A DNA stretch of 64,000 nt from Ophiosphaerella korrae. Lineage: Eukaryota > Ascomycota > Dothideomycetes > Pleosporales > Phaeosphaeriaceae. The notes beneath the pieces are model-generated. The model was not told where the DNA came from and did no database searches. It worked only from the letters and a program-made list of their open reading frames with translations. This document shows, in pieces, positions 21,962 to 34,022 of the stretch. The stretch lies in the NCBI GenBank assembly GCA_028456385.1, contig JALNQF010000014.1, positions 124,001 through 188,000 of the forward strand, given 5' to 3'. A program made the translations under genes and the position numbers. Every line of letters starts with the position of its first letter. The first letter of the stretch is position 1.

Positions 21962-24081
21962 ACAGCGTTAGTACAATGCCTTCGCATGGTAAAGCGCAAG
22001 CAGTCAGTTTGATATAAAGCCGTAATTTGTTCAACTTTCATAGGGATACCATCCGCCGTGCGAAGGCACTGTAAGTTTAGGAGTGCTATGTTAGTCATTT
22101 GAGTAACTCTTTTGTACTCCCTTGCAGGTAAATTGTTCGATAGATCCACCAAGCATTGCATAGTAACTGGATCTGCTTTCAAAGCTGGATCCAGTGGTTC
22201 TCGTGGATCTGCGTGCAGAATTCAGTCACCATTCTAATCAACACTCCCTGTATCGCAACCTTACCATATCCATTATAGTAAAAAAAATTGAAGACCGCTT
22301 TTGCTTGATCAACATTCGCCTTGGGCATTTCGTAATGTTCACCCAGTCGCTGCAATTCGCCTTGTCGAGTCATTATCAGGATATGCCCATGCGGGACCTT
22401 GGGAAAGTATCGTTTGACCCCGTATTCATTTTGATTGCTGCGTTCAGGTGAATCGTACTCAGGGTTGATTTTATCAAAAATAAGCATCCGCAGCTGGTTA
22501 GATGGCAGCTCAAGCCAGTCCAACACATGTCGGACTACCTAGTCTACGTCGATGCTTCTGTCTTCATATGCCCGGCTCGCCTTAGAGATCTGAACCTTAA
22601 GAATTACGTTAGCAAATCTTGCAATGCTTTGATTTATTATGCCTTCAGCTCGGCCATCAATCCATAATACCGTGTTGTAGCGACGATGGTGTTGCCGTAC
22701 AAACTGCATTGCAAGTTGGGTTTTCCCAATGCCTTCGGGGCCATGAAGCACGTATGTCGCATGTGAAGTGACTTTTTTTGGTTGGGAAGGAGCGCTTGCT
22801 CAAGGGCTGTCATCTCCATCGGTTTGTCGACGGGGTGTTTTGGTCTAGGGTAATTCTGACAGAAGTCAACGCGATCCATTGCAATATCTATAACACTCAT
22901 AGTGACATTGCTTATAATCCCAGTGATCAGCGTAATGACTAACAATCGGTACTCATCGAGTTTATTGCAAATGCTTGCAGCTGCTCATACGCCTCTCGGT
23001 TGCTAACATATGCCTCAGCAGCAGCAGCTATCTCTTTCACCATTTTTGCTTCCTCATGTCCAAGATACTTTAGTCCGTGATATATATTGAATCTGTGGTA
23101 CCGTGTCGTGTTGTATAGATAGGGGTGTTCGCGTTGAAATATGCTTGCTACGCGCTCTGTTTCAGTTGCAGCGTCATAGTTGACGCGAAACACGTCGTCT
23201 CTGAACTTTATGAGTGAAGGCCGTCCTGCCCCTATTGATACTAAGTATTTGACTCTAAATTCCATGTCTAATCCCCAAATTAAGTATACCTAGTCCCAGA
23301 TCGCTCTCACTGGGTTCTGCACTCCCAGTTTACCGTCTGTGAACTCCTGCTCAAGGCTTCCTATGGCGATTGAATAAAAAAATGGCGAGGTTGCAGAGGT
23401 AGTTCGACACGCCTCCCATATCGTTGTGCTGTCGAAGAAGTCGTTGTCGGATTGTTGTGCTCGGTAGCTCGTGAGGCAGACGGTTTGCTTAGTTTCCTTG
23501 CTTGTTGCGCACACGAAACTGTAGTGGTCAGCGTGGATATAGCGATGGCTTTGGTCAACATACACCTTAAAGGAGCATCATCCTTGTCTTCCAGCAAGGC
23601 GTTCGCATCGAGGCCTTGTCCTCTGATGACATCTTGGATCGCATGTACCAGCTCCTCTGAGTCAAACCGAGCTTGAACTTTGTCGTCAATCGTTAGTTCG
23701 TCAGGTTTCTGGCAGTAAACGCGTAGAGAAATGTCTATATATAGATCGATACAATCCTTTACGCTCATTTGCAGCCTACCGAGCATGATGGCCATGAGGC
23801 TAAAGGAGCAATCAGCAGAACCTCTAAACTCCCTAAGGACGATGAACATACCCGCCAGTACCTATTCCTCCGATCATATCGAAATGGTCGCACGGTTTTG
23901 GAGGATCGTCAGCGCCAATCTTCTCCATGGGCTGCTGGAGGATCATGAGGGCCGACAAGCCGCACACGCCGCCCCCGTCGAGTGAAAGGAGCCTCAGATC
24001 CTTTACTGCCATGCTGAGGTAGTGATTGAATTTGGAATTCGTGAAAGAGGTATGAAGATAGTTGCTCGCTTTGCTGGCCAT
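21962..24081 (-). pseudogene. patatin-like phospholipase/NB-ARC receptor, inactivated
   Basis: The N-terminus (Met at 24012 likely) carries the patatin oxyanion loop LLSLDGGGVCGLSALMIL. The nucleophile motif, normally GTSTG, is GIGTG, so the catalytic Ser is gone. The partner Asp region EFTDGKLGVQNPV is kept. Two introns (GTATGT..TTTAG near 23840-23895; GTGTAT..CTACAG near 23530-23575) keep the frame. Then a TAG follows AIWD (about 23295). A third probable intron leads to the linker CQNYPRPKHPVDKPMEM. A frameshift precedes the NB-ARC P-loop (VLHGPEGIGKTQLAMQFVRQ), and another TAG follows SIDVD. LDWLELPSNQLRMLIFD (Walker B) and GHILIMTRQ follow, then the frame dissolves; the TPR tail expected in this class is absent. 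Intact relatives are fungal STAND receptors with a lipase effector domain. Confidence 0.8.
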
Positions 24082-24742
24082 AGCCTTTCGCTTGAGCGAA
24101 ACCAGATTTCACGCTACACCAACGTGCTAGCTCTCTGTAGACCTTCCATTCCATAGTGCTTACAGATGGAGCTGTCGATGTACCTAGGTACATGCAGTGC
24201 ACCCCTCTGCATCCATGCGAGCTCAGAGGAAGCGATACACACGATCTGATCAAAACTACAGTGTATGGTTCAACGCCTTTTTCTTTTTTCTGAATCAGGG
24301 GGTCTGATTTTCTTTTGAAATAGAGCCACTAAAATGTTTCATGAGACCGGGAGCTTGTTCCGTTGCATCAGACTTGCGAGTTGAATCTGCACGTTCTCGT
24401 GGTCGTCACATGCCACACACATGACGCGGGTGTAACAGCAGAACCATAACTCTATTGGAGAATACAAGTCGTAGCAGAAGCCCAATCAAGAAGCTGCAAT
24501 ATCTGCAATGACAGAGCTGCGGATAGCGAAAGCGAGAAATACATGGCATCAGGGTTTGAACAGTGTATTTGCATCGGTTCGATGGAAGCAAACGATTGGT
24601 TGTGCAGCGCCTCCATGTGTAATATAGCCAAGCGTTGTCTCTGTAGTGAGATTACAGAGATTATGCATAATGGAACGGGTCGGTCCTACGTCGCACACAA
24701 CTCAAATCCATCATCATCTTCAGTCATCACAACCACCACCAC
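24082..24742. other. intergenic between receptor relic and SKI3 3' end
   Basis: No gene is recognised. Sequence near 24640-24740 is the presumptive 3' UTR side of the minus-strand SKI3 gene. Confidence 0.45.
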
Positions 24743-27700
24743 CTATGCCCCCGCAACACACTCTCGCAAAACTCTCCACCCCTCACCCCTCCACGGCGCC
24801 AACACAATCCCCCTCAACACATCCTCGACCCTCCCTGTCGCGCCCACCGCTCCCGCCAACCCCACCGCCCCCAGTAATCCATGAGGAGGCGCATTCCGCA
24901 TGGCCGTCTCCCTCATTAACGTACTAGAAAATGCGCTGCCATCCCCATCCTCTCCCCCATCCACCGCATTTGCAAGCTCCGACCACCCCGTATGCTTCCA
25001 CGGCGCAAGCATAACACTACGACGCGCCTCGTCCAACTCGTATGCCTCGCCGCCCAACGCAAACGACACGGACTCAACGACCTTTTCAACGCGCGCGAGT
25101 TGGTTGTCGGACAAGTCCTTGTTAGTGCGTAGACGGTCCAAATCATCCTTGATAGCGTCCATAGTCTCAAAGTCGTCGTCGAGGACGGTCATGGCGCCGA
25201 TGAGCGTCAGGAGTCCAACGTGGCCGTCGTGCTTTTCGATCGCGGTGAAGAGTTGGTCGCGGGCGACTTGCTTTTCTGTAGCGCCGCCTTTAGCCCAGAG
25301 GACTTCAGCGAGGAGGCAGATGATGTCGGGGTTGGAGCCGGTTGCTTCCAGGGAGGTGCGGAAGTAGGGGATTGCGGCGTCGAGGGCACCGTTGAAATAG
25401 TTTGCTAGTCCGGCTGTAAGGCGTGCAGAAAGCTTGATTTTGTTGAGTTGGTCAGTTGAGAGGGTTGAGGAGTTGTCGGAGTCGAATTCGGAGAGGAGGT
25501 CTAGCGCGGTTTCTGCTTCTTCTACTGCCGCTTCGTTTGCTGATGTGGCGAGAAGATTACGTGCAAGATCGGTTTTGGCTTGAGCTACGCGGGCTAGGGA
25601 ATCCGAAGATTCAGACTTCTCGTACTCTTGCTCGGTAGCTTCGCTTACTGACTGTAGGGCAACTACGGCTGCCTCGTATTTGCCGACTCGCTCAAGGAAC
25701 AGTGCAGCAAGATGCTTGTGTGAAATGTCGTAAGGTGCTTGGAAGTTGAGCTGTTGTAAGGCGAAAAGTGGTTGAATGAGACTGCTAAGGTCGTTTGAAG
25801 TCGAAGGCGAAGAGATAAGAAAATCGAATGTAGAGACAGCATATTGACGCTTAGTCAACAGTAATGAAGATTCTGCAAGCTCAAATGCGTGCGTGAAGTG
25901 CGACAGCGCCTCTTTAGCTTCACCGAATAACAAAGCGACTATACCTTCGCCCACCCATGCTAGGGAGTAATCAGGATCTTGGGATTGTGCCCGTGAGAAA
26001 GCTTGATGCGCAAGTTCTGTATCGTTTTGGAGGAGGTAGAGCGCGCCAAGATTCGTCCATGTATGCACACTCCGATCGTTGAGATGCAGGGATCGCACGA
26101 AAGCGTGCTGCGCAACTTTTGGACTCAAGGTCGTAGTAATCACTCCGAGTGAATTCCAGAATTCTGAGTTACCGGCTTCGAGCTCAATGGCGCGCTTGAA
26201 GCATTTCATAGCCGCGCGGAGGAATGTAGCAAGGCTTCCATCATTGTCTCCTTCTTGTTCTAGACACACATGAGCTCGATACTCAGTCCAACCTAGATTA
26301 TACCAAGCAACTGCCTGAGCGTGCGTATCATGTGCACAGCTGGCAATGGACCGTTTCTGGGCAAGGATCGCAACCTTTATCACTCGGGTGAGCATAGTCT
26401 CCTTATCCGATTGTAATGAGTCCAGGGCATCTTTACCAATTCCGTCGATGTCCTTTAGGGCGTCAAAATCGAGGCCAATGTCGGACTTACTTCGAAGCAA
26501 ATCTTCAACACTCCAAACCGGGAACTCATTCAACCTCTCTTGCACCCAGCTGAACAAGCTGCATACATCTCCGACAGCTTTCCACAGATTGAACGCATCA
26601 GGCTTGTATTTTGTAATGGTTCCCGCCACCTCAAGGCCACGAATGGCGCTATCGATGGCTTCTCCGAAGAAACCAGTTTTGATACAATGCCAGCCTTTCT
26701 CCGATAACGTCTGGAGCAACGCGATCGAGACGCCGAATTCCCTCGGGCGACTCGCGAGAACAGCTTCATAGCCTGACAAGGCTTCGTTGTATTCGCTCAG
26801 TTCCCGATTGACGTTAGCCAGCATATACTTTGTGAACCAACTCTCGTCATCAGACCGCTTCTTGAGGATACCATCAGTGGGGTTTTCAGCATAGTTGAAA
26901 GCGCGCGAAGCGGAATTGTATCGTCCAGAGTTATGGTAACTCTCGCCTAGACCGACGTAAGAGTAGTAGTCATCTGGGCTGATGCGGAGTGCGGAGAGAA
27001 AAGACACGATGCTTTTTTGATACTCTTGCTTGTTCATTTGAACGACACCAAGTGCCGAATAGGGCCAGCTAACACCCTTCCTCTTAGACCCAGCAACCTG
27101 GCGCGCCTTGCCCGAATCGACTACTCGCTGAGAGATTACCTCGACGATATCCCACTCGCCTTGATTGGCAAATAGCCGGGCAAGACGCTCGGCTGCTAGG
27201 ATTTCGGAAGGCGAAAGTTCAAAAGCCTTTTGGAAGCACTGTTTTGCTCGTCTTCGATCTTTGTTGTAGTCTTCGTAGAAGATTCCGAGCATCGTGTAAG
27301 AAGGAGCATAGTTGGGGTTTGCTTTGATAGCCGCGAGAAATCTCGAGTATGCTCTGGTTCTGTCTCGCCGCGCGGCTTTGGAGGGGTCGAGTTCCCAAAG
27401 ACAAACACCTATTCTATATAGTGTTTGTGCGCGGAGCTCCCGACCACGCTGTGTGGAAGCATCGAGCTGTGGAAACTCGAGATATTCTTGCAGGCGATTT
27501 AAACCATCGTGGTAGTGCCCAGAAAGCGCCTGGCACCATGCTGACTCTGCGCCGATGCGTCCGTTAGCGGGATCCTGTTTCAGGGCTTTTTCGAGGAAAT
27601 TATAGGCCTGCTCATATTCCTCTTCTTCCTCTAGGACAAGGCCAATGCCTATAAGAGCAGCAGTAAACTGTGGTTTGCGTCTAAGAATGGACTGGAAGAT

Positions 27701-28238
27701 TTTCTTGGCCTCGGCATGATTTCTTGGTGCTTGGTAATACACGAGAGCAGTAGCCAAAGTGCTGCTCAGTGCATCGCGGATTGGCTGCAGCGACAGATCT
27801 GTCTTTTTGGCCTCGGTTGCGGCGCACTGAAGTCCCTTGCGCGTGCTCTCCACAGCGCTCTCATACTCTTCCAACGTAAGATAGAAATCTCCGAGCAAAC
27901 AATGGGCGAGGGGGGAACTTTGTGCCTCCTGTATGCCTTCCTAAATTTGGGTCAGTGCAACCAGGTGTTGTGTAAATCCGATGATTATTACATACTGTCA
28001 TCAAAATCAAGCAATCTTCCTGAGTGAGTGGGGCGTCGTCGTCGAGAGCTACCCCACCCTCACTTAGATCTGGTGCATCTTTTGGTTTCTCTGCAAGCGG
28101 GTGTCTTGAAATGCCACTACTGAGATACCCCGTAACAACCTTTGCGAGGCCATCATGTGGGAAGAGGTCGATGTACTGGCGCAGACTAGATATGGGTAGA
28201 TTGAGCAGATCATGAGCGCTATCAGCATGGGACGCCAT
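24743..28238 (-). CDS. SKI3: Superkiller protein 3, C-terminal ~80 percent (split gene)
   Basis: Two exons, 28238-27996 and 27940-24743, are joined in phase 0 by a 55-bp intron (GTATGT...ATTTAG), giving 1146 aa. The protein is a long array of tetratricopeptide repeats, for example LLGDFYLTLEEYESAVEST, AAIKANPNYAPSYTMLGIFY, WTNLGALYLLQNDTELAHQA and AWVGEGIVALLFGEAKEALS. It ends VLAPWRGEGWRVLRECVAGA. Ski3 is the TPR scaffold of the Ski2-Ski3-Ski8 complex that feeds RNA to the cytosolic exosome. What is missing is the first 290 or so residues: homology begins at LPISSLRQYIDLFPHDGLAK, only about 14 residues after the Met at 28238. The missing N-terminal part lies next door on the opposite strand (28553-29465). 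No stop or frameshift is seen in this half, so it may still be expressed from the shared upstream region. The first residues are probably recruited from the rearranged junction. Confidence 0.92.
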
Positions 28239-28552
28239 AACCGTGGCGTACCAATTCGAAGGCCGAAAAGGGTAGAACAGCACACCAAAACGTGATCAAA
28301 TGGAACCGAAAGAAATCGAAGGAGGCATGTGTAATGGATATGAGGAGGGACGGCCAAGCAAAGTACGAGTGGTTGATGCGGTGCTGGTGTGTTTTCGTAG
28401 GGCTGAGCAGCGAGCCAGGGACCGCACTAGCGCACGTCATCGTGAGCCCTCACAGCATCTCGACCCCTCCAAAGCCTCGAGTAACCCTCCATGGCGACTT
28501 CATAGCCCCACGACCGCCGTACAGACGGCATTGCATCCCTGCTAACACTGCT
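28239..28552. promoter_or_regulatory. divergent intergenic region between the two SKI3 halves
   Basis: This 314-bp region separates the starts of the C-terminal half (minus) and the N-terminal half (plus). By the inversion model it is the original SKI3 promoter/5' leader, carried along with the N-terminal exons and now facing both ways. I see no clear core element. The likely left breakpoint lies at its left border, about 28200-28240. Confidence 0.5.
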
Positions 28553-29465
28553 ATGTCGGCCAAGGCGGCTCTCAAGGCTGCCAAAGCCGCGATTGATGCG
28601 AGGAAGTGGGAAGAAGCCAAAGAACACGCAGACGCTGCGCTGGAGAAGGACTCGCATAGCTACTTTGCGAAGCTCTTCCTTGGACGCGCAAATGACGGCT
28701 TGAAGCGGCCCGACGATGCAGCAAAAGCGTACAACGACGCCATAAAAATCAAGCCCGAGGATGCGCAGGCGTGGCTAGGGTTGCGCAGTCTCTACGAAGG
28801 CCTGGGCCCAGCCAGGGTCGAGGAGAACACAAAGGTTGGCTTGAAACTGGCAGAGCTCTACATGAATCTGTATGCACCCAGGCTGCGTATCGAGGAAGAT
28901 AGCGACTAAAGTGCACAGCGACGACGCCCACCGCTCCCAGTCCGCCATAGACAAGCTTGTCGACCACGCACGGGGACACGGCACCAAGACAGAATACGCC
29001 AATGCCCTCGCCACACAACTTCCCTCGTCGCCCGTCTACTCATACCTCGAGGGCCGGCTGCCGAACCCATCTTTGACATATACGCGCATTGCTGAGATTC
29101 ACGAGACGCAAGAAGCCGAGACCATCAAGCGTCTAATTGAGGAGCGCAGACTGCGCCTCGGCGCCACGCTCGACTCGACTACAGCATCAGTCAAGCACGA
29201 AGTGTACGCCCGGAGTCCTCTGGAGGGCGTGTACGAGGAGATTATCAATTGGACAACCGATGATGAGCTCAGGAGAGAGTACGAGGAGAAGCTTCTCAAA
29301 AGGGCATACGACACCCTGCTCGTGCTGCCAAATGGCGCCAAGACAGAGAAAAGGGAAAAGGTCATGAAGCTCGCACATGATATGGTCATCATCCGTCATC
29401 CATACCTTCTCGCCTGGCAGATAGAATTAGAATGGCGGACCGGGCTGGAGGTGGAGGCACATTGA
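28553..29465 (+). CDS. SKI3: Superkiller protein 3, N-terminal ~20 percent (split gene)
   Basis: Two exons, 28553-28869 and 28919-29465, are joined in phase 2 by a 49-bp intron (GTATGC...TGCACAG), giving 287 aa. The start MSAKAALKAAKAAIDARKW, followed by a TPR pair (HSYFAKLFLGRANDGLKRP, DAQAWLGLRSLYEGLG), is the canonical N-terminus of fungal Ski3. Later hallmarks are QLPSSPVYSYLEGRLPNPS, INWTTDDELRREYEEKLL and IIRHPYLLAWQIELEWR. The frame stops 8 residues after EWR. One base out of frame, the DNA continues IESLKD, as expected just before the LPISSLRQYI that starts homology in the minus-strand half. So the two pieces adjoin in Ski3 coordinates (287 + 1146 = 1433 aa). The piece is intact, but as a free protein would be an N-terminal TPR fragment. 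Confidence 0.9.
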
Positions 29466-29593
29466 GTCGCTCAAGGACACCACACATCGCATCTGAAGGC
29501 ATTTTGGACAATCTCTCGAATCAACCCCAGCGAATATAAAACAATACTTTTCCAACTCCCCCAACGCCAGCCCATGCATACGTGACAATCGCC

Positions 29594-30172
29594 TTACTTT
29601 GCCGCCCCAACAACCCTCCTCTTCTCCTCCGCCGAAAACAAACTCTCCCCCTGCTTCAACGCATGGATCAACATCGGCACGCTACTCGCCTTGAAATCCG
29701 GCGCCTCGCGCACCTTATCCAAGTCATCCGCAAGCTCTGCGGTGATCTTACGCAGGTAAATCGCGCCGAAATCATCCCGGGGTGGCAAAGTTGGCTTCTT
29801 CTTCTTCTCGGTCGCCGGAACTGGCTCTGACGTCTCAGTCTTGCTACTTGCATCGGCCATGAGCACATCACCATCTTCCTTGGCGGCTGCTTCAGTGGTT
29901 TTGGTTGGAGGGGGCGACGCGTCCTTTAATACGATCAGACATGTAAATCACATCCGCACTCAATGAATGTACCTTCTCAGCTAATACCGCAGGTTTCTGG
30001 CTCTTTTTGGTTGACACATCGCTGTCGCTTTCGCTTGATGAAGAAACTGCAGTTCGTGAGCTGCTAGCTTCAATGCACGCGTAGTTTGGTCAATCTAACC
30101 CTCTGTTCTTGATTTCTTCTTCTTGGGTCTGCGCTTTTTGTCTGTGCTACGGGGCGGTTTTTGCGCGGCCAT
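29594..30172 (-). CDS. RSA3: Ribosome assembly protein 3
   Basis: Three exons (30172-30100, 30067-29973, 29923-29594) are joined in phases 1 and 0, giving 165 aa. The basic N-terminus (MAAQKPPRSTDKKRRPKKKK) and the acidic-serine stretch SSSSESDSDVS precede the conserved RSA3 domain: FGAIYLRKITAELADDLDKV followed by SSVPMLIHALKQGESLFSAE and EKRRVV. The protein is nucleolar and acts in early assembly of 60S pre-ribosomes in yeast. Introns are 32 and 49 bp; the first is short but has GTTAGA and a GAAG acceptor that keep the frame. It is now convergent with the N-terminal SKI3 piece, with only about 130 bp between stops. In the inferred ancestor it would have been tandem with SKI3. Confidence 0.85.
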
Positions 30173-31248
30173 TGTGATGCTGGATTGCGCTGGGAAAAAG
30201 TTGGATGGGATGAATAGAGGCTTTTCCTATCGGCACGTGATATGGGGCTAGGATCTATCTGGTTAGAGCGATGTTGAGCCCCTAGGGCGGTTTGCATCTC
30301 ACCTGCAGCAGAGCAGAGATAGGCTGGATTAAATATCCATGTATTCCAGATATTATGCAATCCCTAATGTCCATTCATTTTCTCAAGTTATCCTAAATGT
30401 GTGTGTTATGCCAAGGATAATTTATTACAGGACGAAGCATGAGTCGCACGGCCCACTTACTGTACATAGGATAGTAGACCTAATCACGTGTTGCTTAACA
30501 CGCGCACTATCCTATCCAATACTTCTTTTTTTTTTAGCGAAAGCTTCACCGGATAAGGATCCGACCGTTTCAACCGATAGATCAGGCCAGAGCTGATCGC
30601 GTAGACTTACAGAAACCCCTGCGACATCCGCGGATTTGCCCGTCGATCCTGTACGTGTTTGAACGTAGGCGGCAAAAGCAGCTGCTGACAGAGTCCCTGG
30701 GACTCCTAGATTCGAGTGGCTGAAGTTCCAAGTTCCGCAGCACTGTGAGGGTAAGTGCGCAGTACGTGGACAAATAATCGTCCACTACTGTTACGCCCGG
30801 CTGATGCCCAGCCTTTCCATGCACCACTACTGTGTTTCAGAACGTCAAATCAGTCGGCAAGAATTTCAGTTCCGAAAGGCGTCCCGTTCCGCTCAGCATA
30901 CAGAACCGCCCGGAGCTTGGTTACAAATTTAATCTCCCATCTTTATGATAAAAAAACCGTAGGGTTCAAAGCAAATCCGATGATTCCCTGTAATTCATCG
31001 GCCTAGGCTGTTCTGTGGGTTAATTCAATGGGCTTGGCATGGGCACGCGCTCGGAGGATTGATTTCTAAAGGCAATTAGGCGTCCAAGGCGTTACGTTAC
31101 ACTAGACGACTCAAGCTTTCCGCCCCCATAGGAGCAGACTCTAGCAAGGCGTCCTCTACTAATGTCAGCGAATTGCAGGTACTTGTAGCCCCACCTCCCG
31201 CAACAGTCAAAGCAGTGAGATCGCCCCCTTGGTTTCTTCCTCATATCT
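30173..31248. other. intergenic, no gene recognised
   Basis: RSA3 promoter side and the upstream region of the next plus-strand gene. Short frames only, and no recognisable motif. A TTTTTTTTTT run sits at about 30526. Confidence 0.45.
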
Positions 31249-33396
31249 GTGAGCCCTCCTCTAGTCACTACAACAAGTGACCCTCCATCGATGCATTTCT
31301 TAAGATCAGAGAAACCGGCGGATACAATATACAGTGCTGTAGATACTGGTGCGAACGCATCAAATACGGGTGTATCAAATCTGTCAGCACCAAAGTCAAT
31401 CGCTGGTTGGCCGAATAGACCAGAGCGCATCTCGACCATTCCGTACTGGATTATCGCCGATTTTTTGCTCCTCCTTTTGCCCGTTGGTTTTCTCGGTAAG
31501 CATTTGATTGAAGCGATGACGTTCGCTGCTAAACAGTACTTTAGCTCTGGCTGTATTAGCTTGGGAGCTTGATGGAAAAGAAGTTTATGATTTTGGTCTA
31601 CGCATTCAAGAAGCGTGCCTTATTGGTCCTACTATCTTCCCTCTTGTATTCGCGGCTATTTGTGGCAGAAGCTTGAAAAAAATCGCTTTATGGAGAGCCG
31701 AGCGAGGCACCACGCTCGGGGTAAGTGTCTCTAGAGAAGCTTTTGAATGGCAATTAACAGTCGGGTACAGTTCCTAGAAAAGGTCATTGGTAGTCAGACA
31801 CTTGTGTCTACCGTGGGCCATGCGATCACCCTCCATTCCCTCGACTTTCTCACCGTGGGCCTGCTAGCCTTATGGGCTCTTTCTCCACTCGGCGGACAAA
31901 GCTCCCTACGTATGGTCCGCCAAACAAATAGTACCGTCATTGAGAGCGGCTCAGTTTTCTATGCAGACGTGAATGCTCCAAGCGAGTTTCCCCAAGAGCC
32001 GTACAATGAAGATGCCTTCAATCGCGTCAATGCAGTAGTTTCGACCGCTTTAATGACAGCTGATACCCTAGAGTGGACACCGGTCGATACCTGGAATCAC
32101 CCGAAAATCCCTCGACTTGAAGAACTTGAACAAGCCGAGTCGCGGAATGAGACTGATCGCGTATGGTACAATGTGGATCGAAATACAAATTCCAGTTATG
32201 CTTCTCTGACAGGCGTGAACGTTATCAACCTTGCTCGAGACGGCGCCACCAACTTTACCGTTCCATACGAGTACATGTACTTCAGCTGCGAATTATCTCC
32301 ACAGAACAACTTAACAAAGTATCCAGGCCAGGAAATCGTTTATCCCAATAGCTTGACACAAATCAAATATATGCAGGACCTCGATGCCACTGGCAAGCTG
32401 GAGTCTGGCGGCTACTTTGTGAGAAACTCAACAACTCTTAAACCTGGGGGGCCCTTCACGACACGGGACTTCTTTATTTATGCTAGAGGAAGTTTTCTAA
32501 AATCGGAGGCTCTTATATATGGCAGCAGAATGATTGCGGCGACATATTTTCTCTTCGATTGCTCGATGCGAAGCGTCGTTGTCGAAGCCAACATCGCCTG
32601 CAAAGCAGATGCCTGTCGAGTAGGACGTCTGCGACGTCTCAACATACCACGTAGTCAGCGCCCTGGGAAAGACTTCCCTTACGATGTTATAAATTCTGGC
32701 TATACGACCCGGTCTTTTATACGCCATCTGGCAGCAATCGGTGGTGAAAACTCAATTTACAAGACCAATCCGGTAGACGCATATCTTTACGGCATCAAGC
32801 CTTGGGCTGCTGGTGTACTTCCAACTGTTTCGCCAATGCATAATTGGACAGAGTATATTGGCAACCCTCAAAAGTCCGTAGATATGTCACATCGTTTCAC
32901 GAGGTTCTTGAACACATATTGGGACGCATCTCGATGGCCGGAGGCCATGACTCGCAATGATCCTTGGGCCAAATCGTCACTCAACGAAACGACCCACGAG
33001 CCACTACAAAACACGAACTTAAACAAGACCGCAGCAACCGTCACCAGGCAGATATCCATTTTTCGAGCGAACGCGGGCTGGGTGGCGAGCTTGATACTTT
33101 GCTCCTGCACCGTTCTCGTTTTGGGACTTCTCAGTATCTTCTTGTCGCTCCGGATCACGGTCCCCGATATCTTTGATTATGTATCTTCGTTTACGCGCGA
33201 TAACCCTTATGTCAACGCGCCGGCGGGTGGATCTAGCTTAGATGGATCTGACCGTGCACGCTTACTTAGGAAGTTACAAGTACAGTTGGGCGATACGGAT
33301 TCAGCTGCTGATACAGGCTATATTGCCTTGAGGAGTGTTGAAGGGAAGACTGATTGCCAGGAAGGAAGGGTACGGAGGGAAAGAATGTATCGATGA
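31249..33396 (+). CDS. large fungal membrane protein of unknown function
   Basis: Three exons, 31249-31495, 31545-31720 and 31771-33396, joined in phases 1 and 0 (introns of 49 and 50 bp, GTAAGC/TTTAG and GTAAGT/TACAG), giving about 682 aa. Hydrophobic segments are PYWIIADFLLLLLPVGFL, the stretch around IGPTIFPLVFAAICGRSL, FLTVGLLALWALSPLGGQSS and a last one WVASLILCSCTVLVLGLLSI. Between the third and last lies a segment of about 380 residues with many N-glycosylation sequons (NST, NSS, NFT, NNL, NWT), so it is probably extracytosolic. The motif LLALWALSPLGGQSSLR, followed by a Thr/Asn-rich ectodomain, is typical of a family expanded in filamentous ascomycetes, often near heterokaryon-incompatibility-type genes. 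Function is unknown. The tail is short and cytosolic. The first exon start is the least certain part. Confidence 0.82.
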
Positions 33397-34022
33397 TGGA
33401 TGCTCGAATTCAAGCTGAATGGGTATCAAAGCGGAATACTTTAATTTTTAATTTTAATTCCTTCCGCAGTTCAAAAAATAATATCCTAACAACATTAACG
33501 CTCAAATGTGGAAAGTTCTTCGAGGTTTGCGGTCAGGGTTTGCAACACGGAAACTGCACTTTTCTTCTTCAGCGAATAATCAAGACATCGCTTATCTATG
33601 CCAATATCGCAGTTCCCTAAACATGGAGCCGGTATTCATGGCATAATGAGCATTATTTTCGACGCTTAGGTGTTTTCAAGGCTCAGTACTTGAATAACGT
33701 GATCGACAACGCCGGCTATTGAAGGCTACCGGATAGCTTCCCGACCTTGCACACGACCCCACGACTATTGACTTTACAACCATATCGCCGGCTATACAAT
33801 CCGCTAAAACCAATCGCAGTCAGGTTTTCGACCGAATATCTCTTCCAAAACGTCGAGAAACACCTAATCCTCGTCATTGTAGTTTCGTTTTATAGTGACT
33901 GTCTAGGACCCCGCTTCCTAATTTTCCTCGCCCAGTCACGATCTCACATTGGATCCGAGAGTTCGAACAACGTCTTGACTTCTTTTTGAGACAACTGAAT
34001 CAAGCCTTTTCTCAACATCATA
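33397..34022. other. intergenic
   Basis: 3' flank of the membrane protein gene and promoter of the aldolase-like gene. CCCCGCTTCC- and CTTTT-type pyrimidine stretches just before 34023 are typical of fungal promoters. No gene is seen. Confidence 0.5.

Noticed and set aside
28292..28909. 205-codon plus-strand frame starting at 28292 as the SKI3 N-terminal piece
   Set aside because: The conserved start is MSAKAALKAAKAA at 28553, and the frame after 28869 is intron sequence; the upstream extension has no homology.
31092..31439. 115-codon minus-strand frame
   Set aside because: Overlaps the first exon of the plus-strand membrane protein gene and shows no family features.
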